Shown here in pieces: positions 11,638 to 23,891 of a stretch of 64,000 nt of DNA. The stretch spans positions 779,001 through 843,000 of the forward strand of contig OX424563.1 of NCBI GenBank assembly GCA_949152475.1, written 5' to 3'. Source of the DNA: Terebella lapidaria. Taxonomy: Eukaryota; Annelida; Polychaeta; Terebellida; Terebellidae. The notes under the pieces are model-generated. The model was not told the DNA's origin. It was given only the letters and a program-made list of their open reading frames with translations, and made no database searches. A program made the translations under genes and the position numbers. Position 1 is the stretch's first letter; every line of letters begins with the position of its first letter.

Positions 11638-12045
11638 TTAGATGCAATCATCTGGGATCCACACACAAAGCAGGACTACCACCAAATTGAGATGGTTCAG
11701 CAGTGCTTTGCGGCGATTCATCACCCAGGTTACTGCGATTTATCTTCCAGGTTATCACTCATCTACCGCATCAAGGAGGATCTCAATGACATCTCAGCTG
11801 AAGAGTACCTCTATCTCCAGACAACCAGAGGTAGAAGCTCTGGGCACAAGTTCCAGGTTCCATATGCCAGGACACAGTCATACCAGAAGAGCTTCTTTTC
11901 AGACAGTGCCAGGATCTGGAACGGCCTTCAGCTAGGGGATTTCCAAGATTTGTCAGCCGACGCTTCAGGACTGCTCTATTTATAGAACAGAACGTCAGAT
12001 GACGTTTTTCACCCAGAATCTCTGGCTACTCTCCCCTAGTGCCCC
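11638..12045 (+). mobile_element. LINE C-terminal segment and 3' end, sense part (copy 2)
   Basis: This matches 9741-10020 but continues past the point where copy 1 was cut: the frame reads through SARIWNGLQLGDF to a stop at about 11983-11985, followed by about 60 bp of 3' flank. It therefore preserves the LINE 3' part that copy 1 lost. The true 3' terminus is not certain; no clear A tail is seen. Confidence 0.65.
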
Positions 12046-12315
12046 TTTAACATTGATTGCAACTAGAGAGTGTCATAGTGTTCCGTAGTAATGGCACTGA
12101 ACAATTTCTCTTGAGACAATGTTTCGAGGGGGAACATTTCGCCATGATTCCCGACAAACCAGTCCCCATTTATTTTATTATATGGAATATCACTGATTTT
12201 ATCATGTCCTTATATACATATCCGCAAATTAACGTAATAAAGTCGGCAATCTTCGGAAGTCTTCGACCGCAGCGGTAAACATTTTTGGCAATGTTTCATA
12301 GCAGGACAATGTAAG

Positions 12316-12893
12316 TATCAATCTATTACCACCAATACATTCAGATAAAATACAACATACAACATTTTGCAATAGAAACAAAGCCCGACCAGATAGTTTG
12401 TCCAAAGACACACTGGCGTCATCAGGGGCAGACAGTGTGTTGAATGTAGTTGTTTCTACTGTACACCTGATGGAATTAGTATACAACTGCCCAACACCCT
12501 ATGAAAATAATCTAGAAATCCGAAAAAAGACCATGAAACAGATATATAACAAGTACATATACCTAATCACAAGCCGAAAGGCTACTGAGTTGATGGTATC
12601 CTCTGGGAACAGATTTAATGTCCGCCAGCAGAGACACCGACTCAGTGGTCATGGATCTAATTATCAATCTATTACCACCAATACAGTCAGATTTTGATGA
12701 TGTCAACAACAAACGTAAAATACAACATACAACATATTGCAATAGAAACAAAGCCCGGCCGAATATTTTATCCAGAGACACACTGGCGTCATCAGGGGCA
12801 GACAGTGTGTTAAATGTAGTTGTTTCTACTGTAACCTGATGGAATTAGTATACAACTGCCCAACAACCTATGAAAATAATTTAGAAAATATTA
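12316..12893 (+). repeat. Two direct copies of an unnamed repeat
   Basis: About 200 bp at 12316-12520 recur at 12662-12893. Shared words in order include TCAATCTATTACCACCAATAC, a GCAATAGAAACAAAGCCCG word, GACACACTGGCGTCATCAGG and CCTATGAAAATAAT. Short minus-strand open frames (SLDK..GRALFLLQ) occur in both copies, but I do not recognise the protein. It probably comes from a mobile element of unknown class. 12046-12315 holds nothing else. Confidence 0.6.
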
Positions 12894-13136
12894 TTCACGG
12901 CTGATTAACCAATAGGCGGCGAGGATTCTAATACGAGGTATAATAAGTTTGCTTTCTGGGACTGTGTTGTCTGAGTAAAATATCCGGGTGCTGTTTGAGT
13001 CGATGCGGTGATCAGAGTGATGAGTCTGATGACGTATCGCCGCGCCACCTCGTGGTCCGGTCTCTGTGCAGGAAGGTCGTGTCTTTGACTTTGAGAACTG
13101 AGGAAATCGCTCGCTTTGATCGGATAAATAGGCACC

Positions 13137-13988
13137 ATGGCAGTTCCATCTAGCTTTGCTGATCTGGGAAAGTCTGCCCGAGACCTTTTTAGCAAAGGTT
13201 TCAACTATGGCTTCTACAAAGTCGAGGCGAAGACGAAGACTGCGTCCGGCGTCGAGTTCACGTCCAATGGCAGCTCGAACCACGATTCTGGAAAATTCAA
13301 TGGCAGCCTGGAGACGAAATACAAGTGTAGCGAGTACGGGCTGACGTTCTCGGAGAAGTGGAACACCGACAACACCCTCGGCACGGAGATCACCATCGAG
13401 GATCAGCTGGTGAAGGGCCTGAAGCTGTCGTTTGACACGCAGTTCGCTCCCCAGACTGGCAAGAAGAGTGGCAAGATCAAGACCGTCTACAAGCAAGAGT
13501 ATGTTCATGCAAATTGTGACGTTGACTTTGATTTTGCTGGCCCCACGATAAATGGTGCTGCAGTTGTTGGTCACAATGGGTGGCTGGCCGGATACCAGTT
13601 TGGCTTCGACACTTCAAAGTCTAAGCTGTCCAAGAGCAACTTCGCCTTCGGCTACACCGCTGACGACTTCACGCTGCATACATCTGTCAACGACGGTTCT
13701 GAGTTTGGCGGCTCTGTGTTCCAGCGCGTCAACAACAAGTTGGAGACGGGCGTGCAGGTCAAGTGGGCGGCGGGAAGCAACGCGACCAGCTTCGGCATCG
13801 CAGCCAAGTACTGCCCTGAGAAGGACACCACCGTCAGGGCGAAAGTAAACAATAATAGTCAGATCGGTCTCTCCTACCAACAGAAGATCCGTAACGGTGT
13901 GTCGCTAACCCTCTCCACCTCCATTGAAGGCAAGAACTTCAACCAGGGCGGGCACAAAGTGGGCCTTGGCATCGACTTCGAGGCTTAG
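13137..13988 (+). CDS. VDAC: Voltage-dependent anion channel (mitochondrial outer-membrane porin), intronless
   Basis: The 283-residue product is a full-length VDAC, the usual family length. VDAC forms the 19-stranded beta-barrel through which ATP, ADP and other metabolites cross the mitochondrial outer membrane. Visible family blocks: the N-terminal amphipathic segment ([19 protein letters not shown], residues 4-22), [12 protein letters not shown] (32-43), [20 protein letters not shown] (68-87), the GLK-containing stretch [20 protein letters not shown] (94-113), [18 protein letters not shown] (about 128-145) and [16 protein letters not shown]. The start ATG lies in a strong context (GCACCATGG). 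The frame has no introns, unlike most animal VDAC genes, so a retrocopy is possible; no poly-A tract or flanking duplication is evident. Codons are GC-rich at third positions in an AT-rich neighbourhood. A partial copy lies upstream at 10021-10279. Confidence 0.93.
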   Translation: MAVPSSFADLGKSARDLFSKGFNYGFYKVEAKTKTASGVEFTSNGSSNHDSGKFNGSLETKYKCSEYGLTFSEKWNTDNTLGTEITIEDQLVKGLKLSFDTQFAPQTGKKSGKIKTVYKQEYVHANCDVDFDFAGPTINGAAVVGHNGWLAGYQFGFDTSKSKLSKSNFAFGYTADDFTLHTSVNDGSEFGGSVFQRVNNKLETGVQVKWAAGSNATSFGIAAKYCPEKDTTVRAKVNNNSQIGLSYQQKIRNGVSLTLSTSIEGKNFNQGGHKVGLGIDFEA

Positions 13989-14142
13989 AATATCAACAAT
14001 CTAGTGGATGTGAACTTTAGTTAACTCTTTTTATCAAAATTTCAATATCTAATAAGTTGATAGTGGCATTCACGAATCATTCATTCAAACGAGATAACAA
14101 AGCTTGTAATGTGTCTTGTACATGATGTTGCCCATAAACTGT

Positions 14143-14148
14143 TAATAA
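14143..14148 (+). promoter_or_regulatory. Probable VDAC polyadenylation signal
   Basis: AATAAA lies about 155 bp after the VDAC stop codon, within GTTAATAAACATGG. A further AATAAA occurs near 14375. Confidence 0.45.
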
Positions 14149-14149
14149 A

Positions 14150-17085
14150 CATGGTAGAAAATATGTCTGTAAAATTATATGTTTTGAATTTGTCTGGGTC
14201 TTGACTCAGTTTTGCTTAAATTGTTCATGCAAGTGATAGACATTAAGTGTTTTTTGTTAGGCAGCATATCTCGCAAATTGATAGTTTCAGCTGATTTTTC
14301 TTCACAAACATGTTCTCTTGGTACATGTTGAATGACCTCTCATGTTTCGTACTATTGGTAATTTATTGATGTATAATAAAATGTAGAATGTGTGAGTGTT
14401 TTCATGTTGGAAGTTGTGCAGGATGGTAGTAAGTTTACTCAAGTTCCCACTCTTGCGTCAAATTTATATCGTTTTGGCGAGATTTCTGTCGAATGTGTGG
14501 TGTTGGTAGCTTGGGCATCCAAGACTGGATATTTGGAGAACCAGGAATTGGGCTAGTTAAGATGTTTGACCAGACTTTGATATAAACATGAGACAACTGT
14601 ATATCAATATTGACCGTGGCATTACTCCAAAATTCCAAAACATCATAAGTCTCTGTACATGGTTATTATTAAAGATGTGAAAACTAAACTTGTCCAGTGT
14701 TGAACATTAAGTAGTAAAGTTAAATTTTCTATAATCAATACACATTATCATAACACAGTTGTGTCTTCAAACACATTTTTGTCACCTGCTGAAAAAATAA
14801 AATTGGTGTCCGTTCATATTTTATAAAATTGGGTAACAATATCGCTAATAACTTTGGTATTTTTTTTGCTACAAAGAACATTCATCCTGAACTTCAAAAA
14901 TTTGTAAAATTAAAGTGTAAAATTACGTGAAATATTTGACAGACTCTTAAATAAGGTTGAATGTACAACAAACAAACTTTTTTCGGTTTCTTACGTGAAG
15001 ACTGTTTATGAAGAAGAATATTTGTGGTCAATGTCTCTGCCACATACTATATAATGTGACCACCCACATTTTTTGGCAGATTTAATTTGGAGGTTTTAGA
15101 AGCACATATCACTTCACACTACTGTAAAAGGGAATGATTTCGCGAATTAGGGTAACTGAACATTTTGCAGTTTTAATTTCTCGAATTTAGCCAATCAGGA
15201 ATATCATATAAATACCATTTTTATTTTCGCATAAGTACTGCATAAAATTACAAAATTTAAACCATGGCAAAATAGTCCCTTTTTAAGAGTATTTCATTTA
15301 CAGGGATTTCCCTACACCAGTTTTTGGGCCAAAATAAGGCATCTTCTCATCCCGATTCCTGAAAGAAGATATTTTTATTTCCCAAATTTATTTGGGGAAT
15401 TCTCAAAGTATGAAAATGTCTTCATGTGCAATGGGAAGCGTATTTGTTACAAATGACAGGAAAGAGACTTGCATGGAGCAATTGGAGCCGGATCAGCATG
15501 ACCAGTGGTACACACCAGCCAAAAGTTGTACCGTAAATAAACTAGACGCTTTCCGGTCACCTACGACTGCTGGGGTGTATCCCCCGTAGCCTTATCCCTG
15601 TCGCTCAGATAAGGGTGAATAATTAGGCTGCGCTAAAGAAGGTTTAATACCATAGAAGTGTAAAATGTTAAGCCACAACTTTTTTTTTCCAATGTCGCCA
15701 CTGAGCTCGCTAGATCCTATATACCGGTAAGTTGACGAAAAGTATAGCCATATCAAACTTTTCACCAAAAGTTATATTTCAACTTTTCACCATACTATTC
15801 GCTAGTCTTAGTTTTAAATCCGGGGATGTGGACATAACAAAACTAAGACATTCGTCGAGTTCAACAGAGGGACACCATCCGCGCATGTCCGTGTTGGGAC
15901 CGGCTTCACCCTCGGGACAACCTAACTGCAGCATAAACTGCGAGAACTACCATAGGACATGGAGGGATGTTCCGAAAAACTCATCCAATGGGGACGCGCA
16001 CCGAAATGGAAGTCTACGAGAAGGATCCACCTTACCTCGATCTGACCGTCCAAAGCGAGCAGATCGACCACCACCTACATCCGCAGTCCTCGGGTTACTG
16101 TAGGAGAAGGCAATATCGCCCATGAGAGTGCAATGACCCGGGCTAAACCGTGATCTCTCACCAGTTTCCTGGAAGAGTGCAATGACCCGTGAAAAGCCGT
16201 ATGGGTCTCTCACTGAGCATGCCAAACCCCGTCCAACCCCGATGCCATACTTTATTCTAGTCCTGGTCTCCCCAGATGTAGCTATAGGCCACCCCCAGAG
16301 AGACCGTGACTCCTATACGCCGCCAGACACACGAGGAATACCAATAGGACACGCCGATCAGGCAATTAAGCCCCCGCAAAGTGGCCACATACCCTCGTTA
16401 TGACTCGCGGTCCGACTCTGTGGAGAGACACAGTCGGCAGTTCTACACCAATGCCTCCCGGGTGAGGCCATGATCACCGCACAAATTAAATCGTGCCTGG
16501 TGCACCTGTCCCGAGAACGACGCACCACTCAAGCGGTGTCCATCTTTTGTACCCGAGCTGATGAACCTCAACACGTAGATGTTCGGCTCTGGATAGACCA
16601 CGAGTGAGCGCACATCTGACACGGTACGCAATCACACTAACCAGACCCTATTGAATTTTGGTTCCGCAATGAGACAGGCAAACGGGGAGCCGGTACAACT
16701 CCTACTTATCTCGGTTTTGGATCCAACCAATGACTCCGACGAGGCGTCATCTCCCCACCCTGCGGGAGTCTGGTGAAGTTGTATATTCACTCAAAATATG
16801 TGCCAAGTTGAAATTCAAAGTAAAGTTGACCAAAACTGAATCTCAAAATGACATTGGATCCAGATCGAACTTTTCACCACAAGTTATTTTTCAACTCAAA
16901 ATATTTGACAAACTGGAAATGGAAATTCCGTGTAAAAAGTGACCAAAACTGCATTTCAAAATGATGAGAATAAAGCCAGATCGAACTTTTCTCTAAAAGT
17001 TGTATATTCCATCTCAAACTATGTGCCAAACTTGGTTTCAAGGGGAAATTAAAAGCAAAAAATTTGCCCAAAAAGGGCTACCGGT
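14150..17085. other. Non-genic AT-rich spacer
   Basis: After the VDAC 3' region there is no supportable gene. 14150-15380 is AT-rich. 15720-17000 contains recurring words such as CAGATCGAACTTTTC and ACTTTTCACC, with loose repeats of AGTGCAATGACCCG at 16127 and 16175, so it is probably decayed repeat sequence. The open frames around 15732-16631 show no known domain. Confidence 0.5.
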
Positions 17086-17088
17086 AAG

Positions 17089-20000
17089 ATAGGTTACCGG
17101 ACAAGTTTTGAGCATTGCAGGTGACATATGACCTTGAGATTTACCAATCAAGGTCATCTTTTTTTTAACTTCAATGGCATCAATTAGCTGTGATGACCTT
17201 CCCTATGTTCATAAGACGAACATATAAGCTCTATCAACAAGTATCTTGTATGTAGAGGTTAATTTATACATTTCATGACAGGTGAGACTTAGATTCAGCC
17301 TATAAGGTTGTCTATGGTAAAGTTCAAGGTCACCAAAAAAGTCAATATATATATGACTTCTTATAAGCTTATAATCACACAATCCTCACCTCTAGGTGCA
17401 AGCGTTAAAGTGTCAGAGGTCAATTTACACATTCCACGTCAGACATTTAGCACCCAAAGTCATCCGAGGTCAAGCTCAAGGTCAACATTAGTTGTACCAT
17501 ATGACTTCCTATATGCTCGTAATGCAAACATAGCCTTATTCGCAAGGATTTTGTCTGTAGAGGCAAATTTGGGCATTTTTAAAACCCGAAAATGGCTTTT
17601 TTTTACCTTTTAAGGTCATCGAAGGTCAGATTCAAGGTCACCACACAAATCACCATATATGACTTCCCATTCAAAAGTGCCAATATCTAAACTCTATCTC
17701 AGATGCATTTTATGAGTACAGTGGAGACAGCTCCCATGAAGGAAGAAAGTGGCAAAAATTTTCCAAGACCAAGTTATACTTCTTCCAAGTTCCAAGTATA
17801 AGCCTTCGTTGCCCTTGAATCTCCAGTTTTCGTGTGGTGGCTATTTGACTTAAATTGCATTACTATCCATTATTTTTGGGCCATTTCTAGGCCAAAAATA
17901 TTTCACCCTTTGAAAATTTTTTTGGACTTTTTGGCCACATTTTCTCTTCATAATGGGACTGTACTCATAGAATGCCTGAGAGCTTAGATATTGGCACTTT
18001 CAAATAGGAAGTCATATATGGAGATTTGTGTGGTGACCTTGAATTTGATCTTCGATGACTTTTTTTTTGGCCATTGAAAAATTTTTGGGGCTCAGAGAAT
18101 TTCATAATAAAAAAGGGCAATGTTGAATTATAGTCCATCCCTTATAGTTAGACCATGCAAGTAGATGGTTCTAAATGGTGGACCCAAGTATACGGTGTCT
18201 TGGTCGTCACCAAGGGGAGGGGGGTCCTGTTGGTCAATTTCCCTCCATTGGAGTTGTGAGATGTGGTGCATAGTGATCTCACTCCAGTTGCCACCTATGG
18301 TAGAGTAGGCAATATGGGCAGTGTCTCTGAATGGGCTGTACAGCACATCATTGCTGGCCAATCAGAGAGTGAAGACATTTTTCAGAGAGCATACACAGGA
18401 TTATAATAATAGTAATAAAATAGGCAATGTGTGAATGCTCTCCTAAAGTAAATTCCGGTGTTTTCCGAGGCCTTTCGCTCTCTTTGACAGCTTAATCAGG
18501 GAATGCCATCTGTCTGAATGGTAGTGCTTTATAGACTATAATGGCGGGTTACAGGCTAAAGTCAAATTCATCTGGCAGTGAAACACGCTTTTTGGCGACA
18601 ACTTTGTTTTGGATAATCGAATCAACTTGAAATTTTGTGTGTCTTAATTGGGTATCATGCCGTAATTTTTCACCGAGTTTCAGAATTTTATCTCAAGAAA
18701 TGAAAAAGTTGTCAATCTACCTCAATGTTAATTTTCAGTCCAAACTGGGATCAAACAAATTCAGGGCTTTTATGATGTTTATGCCAGTACAGAATGAATT
18801 AATTGCTTTGATTTAAAGTCGGAAGGCATAGTCACAGTGTATATTAAGTAAACATGTTTATTTTGAATCAGTATATAACTCAAACATCAAATAAAAGTCG
18901 TTTTTGTCTGCAAACCCTGAAATTCCATTGTGGGGCTGAAATTTAACATTGGGGTAGATTACCAACTTTTTTCAAATTTTGAGATAGAGCTCTGAAATTC
19001 GGTGAAAAATTTCGGCATGTAAATTACCCAATTAAGACATACAGAATTTCAACTTGATTCGATTATCCAAAACAAATATATCGCCAAAAAGCGTGTTTCA
19101 CAGACAGATGAACTTTAGTATAGTTACTGGCGGGTGACAATTATTGTGTTTATAATTCTACAAATAGATGGTTAATTGAGGTGTTTATGTCACTCTGTTG
19201 CCTGTTGTTGATTGTTGTTTTACAATCAACTTGCATACAGGTTACCATATTTGTGCCTTATGGTTGCAGGCTGGTTTCACTCTAATTGTATGCTGAAGTC
19301 AGGAGTCAATTCAATTGGTGTATATGATAATAAGCCTGGCTTCAATACCTGTGTGGGCTCAGAGAATTTCACCCAATTTTTCCTTCATAATGGAGCTGTG
19401 CAGAGTACTCATAGAACACTTCAAGATAGAGCCTAAGTATTGGCAAATTGGAAATCATATATTGCAGTTTAGTGGTGACCTTGAATTTGACCTTCAATGA
19501 CCTTGGATGGTCAAAATGACCTTTTTGTCGATAAAAAACTATGATTTTTTTGTCTTTGGTGGCAATTTTCTCAAAACCTATTAAGTTTTCCTCAAAATCA
19601 AGCATAAGATTCTCCTCATGTACCTTTGTGAGGTGTGTAAGTTTTGTTCCCTTTGAAATGATGGTCTGTGGCCATTTTAATTTTTTGACGGGTAGGCGAA
19701 AAAACTTGTTCCTGTTCAGAATCAAGTTAATAATCGTCTTGAGCCATTTCAAGCAAAAAACCAAAATCTTTATGCCATTGAACAATTTTTTGGGACTTAG
19801 AATTTGACCTTGAAAGGTGATTTTTGTCTTTGGCAGCCATTTTCTTAAAATCTATTCATACAATTTTCCTCGAAATGCATAAGATTCTGCCTATGTACCT
19901 TTGTGATGTGTATAAGTTTTGTTGCCTTTGAATTGACGGTCTCTGAATATATGCCATTAACGAAAAAAACCTTTCAAGATATAACTTGATTTTGTATCAT

Positions 20001-21993
20001 AGTCCATAAGAAAATGTGTGTTTGGCAACATTTACGAACATGTTTTGACGATTGAGTTGGAGATCAGTGTAACAATTTTATATTTTGGAAAATTATAACT
20101 CCGTGCAATTCTCATGATCGGCCGGTAAGCTACAGCACACTTGGTGCTATGTTTATTGCGCCCAGGAATAGACTTAACTAGCAAAACTAATGATAACTTA
20201 TTCAGTAATATCAATGTTACTACAGTCATAAAATCTCTGCTGAAATGACTCTTTACTTTGATGAGCCCAATAATAAATGTTTCTTGTCTTAACTATTTTT
20301 ATTGTGATCAGTAATAGACTTAACTGGTGTAACTAATGGTGACTTATTCAGAAATATTGTTCTGTTTTCCACCAAATTTTTCTATTCTGAACAAGAAACC
20401 AGTGCCATAATAGCTTTCATAGTACATGCTATTGGAATGATCATAGATATCAAGATGCCAAAATAGAAATCAGCCCAAAGTCTAAGACAGGTTACCGGAC
20501 AATTTTGGTTTGGCCATGGCAGCATTGGCAGGTAACAGACCTTGAGATTTACCAATCAAAATTCACAGTGTGAACAAATGACCTTGAGATTTACCAATCA
20601 AGGTCATCCGTGTGAACTTCGATGTCACCATTACATGTATGTGTGCGGCATTTGATATTCTATATGTTCATAATACAAAGATATATCTGGGTGGAATCGT
20701 TTAGGCCGCTCAGGTCAATTTACACATTACGAGTCAGACATTTGGCACTCAAGGTCATCTGACGTCAAGATCAAGGTCATCACTAGTTGTGCCATATATG
20801 TCTTGCTATATGTTCATAATGCAAACATGAGTTCTATCTGCAAGCATTTCATCTATAGAGGCAAATCTGGGCATTTTTTTACCCAAAAATGGCTGTTCCG
20901 ACCTTTCAAGGTCATCGAAGGTCAAATTCAAGGTCACCACACAAATCGCCATATATGACTTCCCATTTGAAAGTACCAAATTCTAAGCTGTATCTTCAAG
21001 TGTTCTATGAGAACAGTCCTGACAGCTCCCATTATGAAGGAAAAAAGTGCCGAAAATTTTCGAAGTCCAAAATTTTTTTTCAAAGGGTGAAAATTTTTTT
21101 TTGCCTAGAAATGGCCCAAAATGGATAGTAATGCGATTTGGGACGAAAATTTTTTTTTCGCCGACTCGTCAAAAATTCAAAATGGCCGCCACATGGAGAT
21201 CGGCGACTCAAGGGCAACAAAACTTATACACATCATAAAGGTACATAAGGGGAATCTTTTGAAACAAAAATCTCAAAACTGATCAGACAGTTTTCGAGAT
21301 AAGACAGACAAGGTGCAAATTTGGGCATTTTTCGACCCAAAAATGGCTGTTTTGAACTTTCAAGGTCATCCAAGGTCAAATTCAAGGTCACCACACAAGT
21401 CAACATATATGACTTTCCATTTGAAAGTGCCAATTTCTAAGCTCTATCTTCAGGCGTTCTAGGAGTACAGTCCTGGCAGCTCCCATTTTGAAGGAAAAAA
21501 GTGCCGAAAATTTTCTAAGTCCAAGATTTTTTTCAAAGGGTGAAAATTTTTTTTTGTCTAGAAATGGCCCAAAATGGATAGTATTGCGATTTGGGCCAAA
21601 AATTTTTTTTTCGTCGACCCGTCGAAAATTCAAAATGGCCGCCATATGCAGACCGGCGATTCAAGGGCAACCAAACTTATACACATCACAGAGGTACATA
21701 AGGAGAATCTTTTGAAACAAAAATCTCAGATCTGATCAGACAGTTTCTGAGAAAACGACTGTCAAAGTCCAAAATTAACTGTTTTTCGTCAAAAATGGCC
21801 GCCATTTTGAAAATAATTCGAAAATCAAAAAACTAAAAAATACCACCCTCTCGAAATATTTTTAAGCATTTTTGTGCAAAATTTCAGGAAGATTCGGTCG
21901 TAAGCTTTAAAGATATGAATGTTGACGGACGACGGACGACGACGGACGCAACGCCACGGCAATAGGTTATCGGACCAAAGGTCCGGTAACCTA
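17089..21993. mobile_element. Composite AAGGTCA-rich non-autonomous element array with hairpin terminus
   Basis: A left terminus ATAGGTTACCGGACAA occurs at 17089 and again, nearly identical, at 20489 (AGGTTACCGGACAA). The right terminus at 21963-21993 is a hairpin: AGGTTATCGGACC, three bases, then GGTCCGGTAACCT. It is preceded by a GACGGACGAC run. The inside is packed with CAAGGTCATC and TCAAGGTCACCAC words, and nearly the same 200-bp block recurs at about 20880-21250 and 21310-21700. 17590-17720 and 17940-18070 are inverted copies of one another. No transposase is encoded. The simplest reading is two nested or tandem copies: a complete 1.5-kb one at 20489-21993 and an older, rearranged one to its left. 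A related decayed copy lies at about 37620-38770. Confidence 0.6.
18559..19117. mobile_element. Foldback element with about 195-bp inverted arms
   Basis: The left arm (18559-18755) and right arm (about 18925-19117) are reverse complements of each other with scattered differences. The outer ends read AAACACGCTTTTTGGCG and CGCCAAAAAGCGTGTTT; the inner parts share CAATCTACCTCAATGTTAA and its complement. It is inserted in the AAGGTCA-rich region. It is non-coding and could form a long hairpin. The same family occurs at 47499-48050 and, as one arm, at 6571-6780. Confidence 0.7.
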
Positions 21994-23780
21994 ATATTTC
22001 TGTAATAAGTTAGGCCGTTAACATATTAATATTTATATGATCATTCCTCCCCAACAAGGCTTCCAAATATGAGATTCGTCGAAAACTGCTGTCTGGAGTG
22101 TTCACACGCCATGTGTCTCAGACAGGCTGATTTCAATGCAAAATGTGCCCCCCAATTCAGTTGCCATGGCAATTAAAAATGAACAGTGTGGTGGTTTCAC
22201 CCTTATATATGGCCTGCAAAAAATAATGGTGATCGGGTGAAAATTGCGGCCTGTAGTGCATTCACAAGAAATTTCTGCGGATACAGATGACGATCGCAAA
22301 TCCATTGTATCCACCGAACGAAGCAATACTAGTAATCTGGGTGATGTGGAATTTGGCGTGTTGATAGTAATAGGGTTTGTCCCTGGTGGTATATATATGG
22401 ACCTCCACATGCAAATGACCTATGAATTGAGGAAGTTCTCATTTATTTTGCAGAGTTCATGGATTCATCTACATGATACAGGAAATATGTATAATATATA
22501 CAGTATTACATAAACTATCACAGTCAACAACATTGTGCACTAGAATGACTAAAAGGTAAAATAGCTGAAATTATATTCACACAACCATTATAGTACATGT
22601 ACAATGTATACAGTCAAATACAAACTTGGACGACAAAAGCATGTAAACATTGAAAATGTTAAAAAAAAAAAATTCAAGGGTACAGTAAAACTCCTATTTA
22701 TTTACCCCTGTTTGTTTAGTGATATTGGGTGTTATGACATTCTGGAATGGGTACAGTACACATGCGCAGTTCAAACAGGATCATCTGCCAATCGAACAGA
22801 ACCGTGTATTCCAGAGCTGTTTTGCTAATCCAAGACATGTGATTCTGCTCGATCCGCTTAAAAGACCAAACCATTGCATACATGTATGTGAATTCTGGAA
22901 TGACATTCTGACACCAATAAAACAAAGGAACATAATTCTAGAATCAACAAATTGAAAAGAATGGCCCAAACGAACAGGCCTTTTGTTTTCTTTTAATTTT
23001 TTTGCAAATAGAATAAAACCGTGAAATTGGCTGCAGAGAGTTTGGAATATCATCCCTTGCTATTTTGGTAAGTGATACTAGAAACAGCAAACCAAGAAAT
23101 TTAATGCCCACAAATATGGCCTGATCGCAAACACGCACAACATCGTGGACACAAACAACGGGTTTGACAGCATCACAAATGGTAACACAGCATGTCAGCA
23201 ATCCTGTATGTGTGGGATTCCTAGTATACAAAGTACACCTTGATGACTGAGCGTGCATTGACGTCACGGAGTAGCGGTAAATTGTACAAATTATATAAGC
23301 CATGATTGTTCTGGTAAAACAACATAATTGGTAAACCAACATATACGTGTACATGATGAAGAAATTACTTTTCAAGATGCTAACAACAGCAGACTAAAGC
23401 TAATAAATCAACTGAGAAAAAATATCTGTGTAATAAATATTGGCATGAATAAACATGCAATTACAAATGTAACCTTAACCACCATGCAATGGACCCGTTA
23501 CTATGGTGGTCCTCCGGTATGAGACCATTTACAATCACATGTATCAATCATTTTATATTGATGTCATTATTTCACATAAATTTCAATTAGTAGAATGATG
23601 TATTTAGCATGATCTGAATCCTCTGAGACATTTTATTTTAAACTCACAAATTTCTTGCAAATGTCACCAAAATTGAAGCATCATACAGCTCAAGTAGTCA
23701 AAGTGGCATGGTAAAAGAGATATCTATCGATCACAATATTAATTGTTGCGGTTTGATGTGGCTTGTGATGCGCCTTGCTT
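21994..23780. other. Non-genic spacer downstream of MAP9
   Basis: I see no gene. 22330-22430 holds a decayed trace of the Helentron-like repeat (GATAGTAATAGGGTTTGTCC then CCTGGTGGTATATATATGG). The open frames at 22244-23375 carry no known motif. Confidence 0.45.
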
Positions 23781-23891
23781 CTATCGACCGACAGGAATAG
23801 TGCGACTCGCTGGGCTCCACGCTGGTTTGGACTCGGGCTCCGTCGCTGTTCGTCTGTGCGTGTTTCGGGTCTCACGGAACTGCTGTTTCTC
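23781..23891 (-). CDS. Second (alternative) terminal exon of the MAP9-like gene
   Basis: On the minus strand a CTTGCAG acceptor is followed by 36 codons and TAG. The product starts EKQQFRETRN and ends PAWSPASRTIPVGR. The exon at 24900-24787 starts EKQQAADRRR and ends VPWSPASRTIPVGR. Both have acceptors in the same phase and could follow exon 13 (ending DKWIHHK). The C-terminal WSPxSRT signature is shared with vertebrate MAP9, so both ends look constrained. The two exons are about 0.9 kb apart and are best read as a duplicated last exon giving alternative C-termini. Whether both are used needs transcripts. Confidence 0.7.
   Translation of the reverse strand, partial: EKQQFRETRNTHRRTATEPESKPAWSPASRTIPVGR

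Noticed and set aside
15732..16631. Several overlapping open frames suggestive of a gene or retroelement
   Set aside because: No recognisable domain, no consistent splice structure and no repeat boundaries; treated as decayed sequence.
23253..23310. CRE-like TGACGTCA with a TATATAAG box 25-30 bp downstream, a possible promoter
   Set aside because: No gene follows on the plus strand; single short motifs in AT-rich DNA are expected by chance.
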